Shown here: one piece after another, positions 63,252 through 64,000 of the stretch
Layout: each line of letters begins with the position of its first letter
Numbering within the stretch: position 1 is the first letter of the stretch
Origin: Lacticaseibacillus manihotivorans DSM 13343 = JCM 12514
GTDB lineage: Bacteria; Bacillota; Bacilli; Lactobacillales; Lactobacillaceae
DNA: 64,000 bases
Assembly: GCF_001435035.1 (NCBI RefSeq)
Contig: NZ_AZEU01000134.1
Span: 27,436 to 91,435, forward strand
Direction of reading: 5' to 3'
The notes under the pieces: model-generated
The model's input: only the letters and a program-made list of their open reading frames with translations
Database searches by the model: none
What the model was told of the DNA's origin: nothing
Made by a program: the position numbers and the translations under genes

Positions 63252-63883
63252 TATTTCATTTTTAAAGCGGCGGCGTGTAAGCTTTGCGCGTCAGCAGTGA
63301 CGGATTGTAAATTGGCTTCGACAATGTCGGCTTGTTGGCCGAGGGAGCTGTCATATTGATTGAGCTGACCGAGTGCGTCTTCGATGCCAGCTTTGTCGCT
63401 GGGATCTGCGGCGACGGTATCAAAGAAATCTTGTTCCGCATCGGTGAGTTCTTTGTAATAGGCATCAAAGGTTTTATGGTCGAGTTTGGCAAGTTTCAAC
63501 GTCGCAATGGTTTTCTTTAATTCAGATTTTGGCAAGGTCGCGTTATCTTGCGAGTTGATCTTCACCAGTTGATTAGACGCTGATTCCAGTTGGCTTTGCG
63601 CGCGTTCCAACTGCTTATAAGCGGCTTCGCGTTTTTGAATCAAGGCGTGAATTTTGCCAACGTTTTGGAAGTCGGCGTTGGGGTGCGTTGCGTAGGCCGT
63701 TTCGAAAGTGGATGGAAAAGCCCCGATTTGATTTTGAATCATGGCGATTGCCGCATTTTGTTTGGCGACTTGTACGACAATGGTATCTGAGTTTTTTTTC
63801 AGTTGCGCCTTTTGATCAAAGCCTGTGGCACAAGCACTTAAAAACACCATCAGGCCGAGCAATGGGAGCCAAAGTTTTTTCAT
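63251..63883 (-). CDS. YkyA-like lipoprotein
   Basis: 210 residues from ATG at 63883 behind TTTGGAGGCGGC. Lipoprotein signal MKKLWLPLLGLMVFLSAC with lipobox LSAC. The rest is helical coiled-coil (ALIQKREAAYKQLERAQSQL, FDAYYKELTDAEQDFFDTV), matching the YkyA family of Firmicutes cell-surface lipoproteins with unknown function. Confidence 0.85.
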   Translation of the reverse strand: MKKLWLPLLGLMVFLSACATGFDQKAQLKKNSDTIVVQVAKQNAAIAMIQNQIGAFPSTFETAYATHPNADFQNVGKIHALIQKREAAYKQLERAQSQLESASNQLVKINSQDNATLPKSELKKTIATLKLAKLDHKTFDAYYKELTDAEQDFFDTVAADPSDKAGIEDALGQLNQYDSSLGQQADIVEANLQSVTADAQSLHAAALKMK

Positions 63884-63975
63884 GTCGCCGCCTCCAAACC
63901 GTTTCTTTTATGGTAGCGTAAATGCAAGAAAATTTCTAGTCATGTGGGCGTGCGGACAAAAACCTGGACTTCGGG

Positions 63976-64000
63976 TATGATGTCATTATGTATTCAAAAG
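63976..64000 (+). other. Possible start of next gene at the window edge
   Basis: TATGAT at 63976-63981 and an ATG at 63988 (M-Y-S-K, cut off by the edge). No ribosome binding site lies between them, so if real the mRNA would be leaderless. Too little sequence to judge. Confidence 0.25.

Overview
The window reads as chromosomal DNA of a Lactobacillaceae bacterium (low-to-middle GC Gram-positive). The basis is strong AGGAGG-type ribosome binding sites, a beta-glucoside PTS locus controlled by a BglG-type antiterminator, a Mn-type riboswitch before a P-type ATPase, sugar ABC plus GH42 genes, and a siphovirus prophage whose replication and tail genes resemble Lactobacillus casei-group phages. I cannot name the species from sequence alone. 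No rRNA, CRISPR array or insertion sequence was found.

Left chromosomal flank (1-15189): the end of a BglG/LicT-type antiterminator, a RAT/terminator switch, a beta-glucoside EIIBCA permease and a frameshifted GH1 phospho-beta-glucosidase. Then come a large pRiA4b ORF-3-like protein, PspC, NadE, a yybP-ykoY (Mn2+) riboswitch with its cation ATPase, a promoter/terminator-bounded stretch that may be a structured RNA, a four-gene operon ending in a TrpXYZ-type ABC importer, an SprT-like protein, a GNAT acetyltransferase and tRNA-Leu(AAG).

Prophage (about 15177-52077, 36.9 kb): integrated at the 3' end of tRNA-Leu with a 13-bp core. It starts with a leftward module (integrase, membrane-anchored protein, CI-like repressor). 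A divergent rightward early module follows: Cro-like regulator, antirepressor, Gam, ERF recombinase, SSB, replication initiation protein, DUF1064 nuclease, two DNA methyltransferases, many small overlapping accessory genes including four DUF1642-like members, and an ArpU-type late regulator. A tRNA-like element sits before the terminase. The late module runs terS, terL, portal, MuF-like protein, scaffold, capsid, a glycosyltransferase-like gene, connectors, major tail protein, tail chaperones, tape measure, Dit, Tal, a BppU/SGNH baseplate protein, holin genes and an amidase endolysin, with one small reversed gene next to attR.

The most striking feature is that the major capsid protein and the major tail protein, otherwise unrelated, both end in the identical nine residues TTTTTTSHA, and a DxD-containing glycosyltransferase-like gene lies between them directly after the capsid gene. 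I infer a phage-encoded virion O-glycosylation system acting on a shared Thr-rich C-terminal tag. This is a hypothesis, not an observation.

Right chromosomal flank (52078-64000): the displaced tRNA-Leu terminator, CsbD, a LacI-family regulator divergent from a sugar ABC importer plus GH42 beta-galactosidase operon with a cre/LacI-like operator, a DMT permease, a small membrane protein next to a frameshifted DUF1835/DUF3658 gene, an unknown 120-residue protein, an AP2-type zinc-ribbon protein, an ECF S-component and a YkyA-like lipoprotein.
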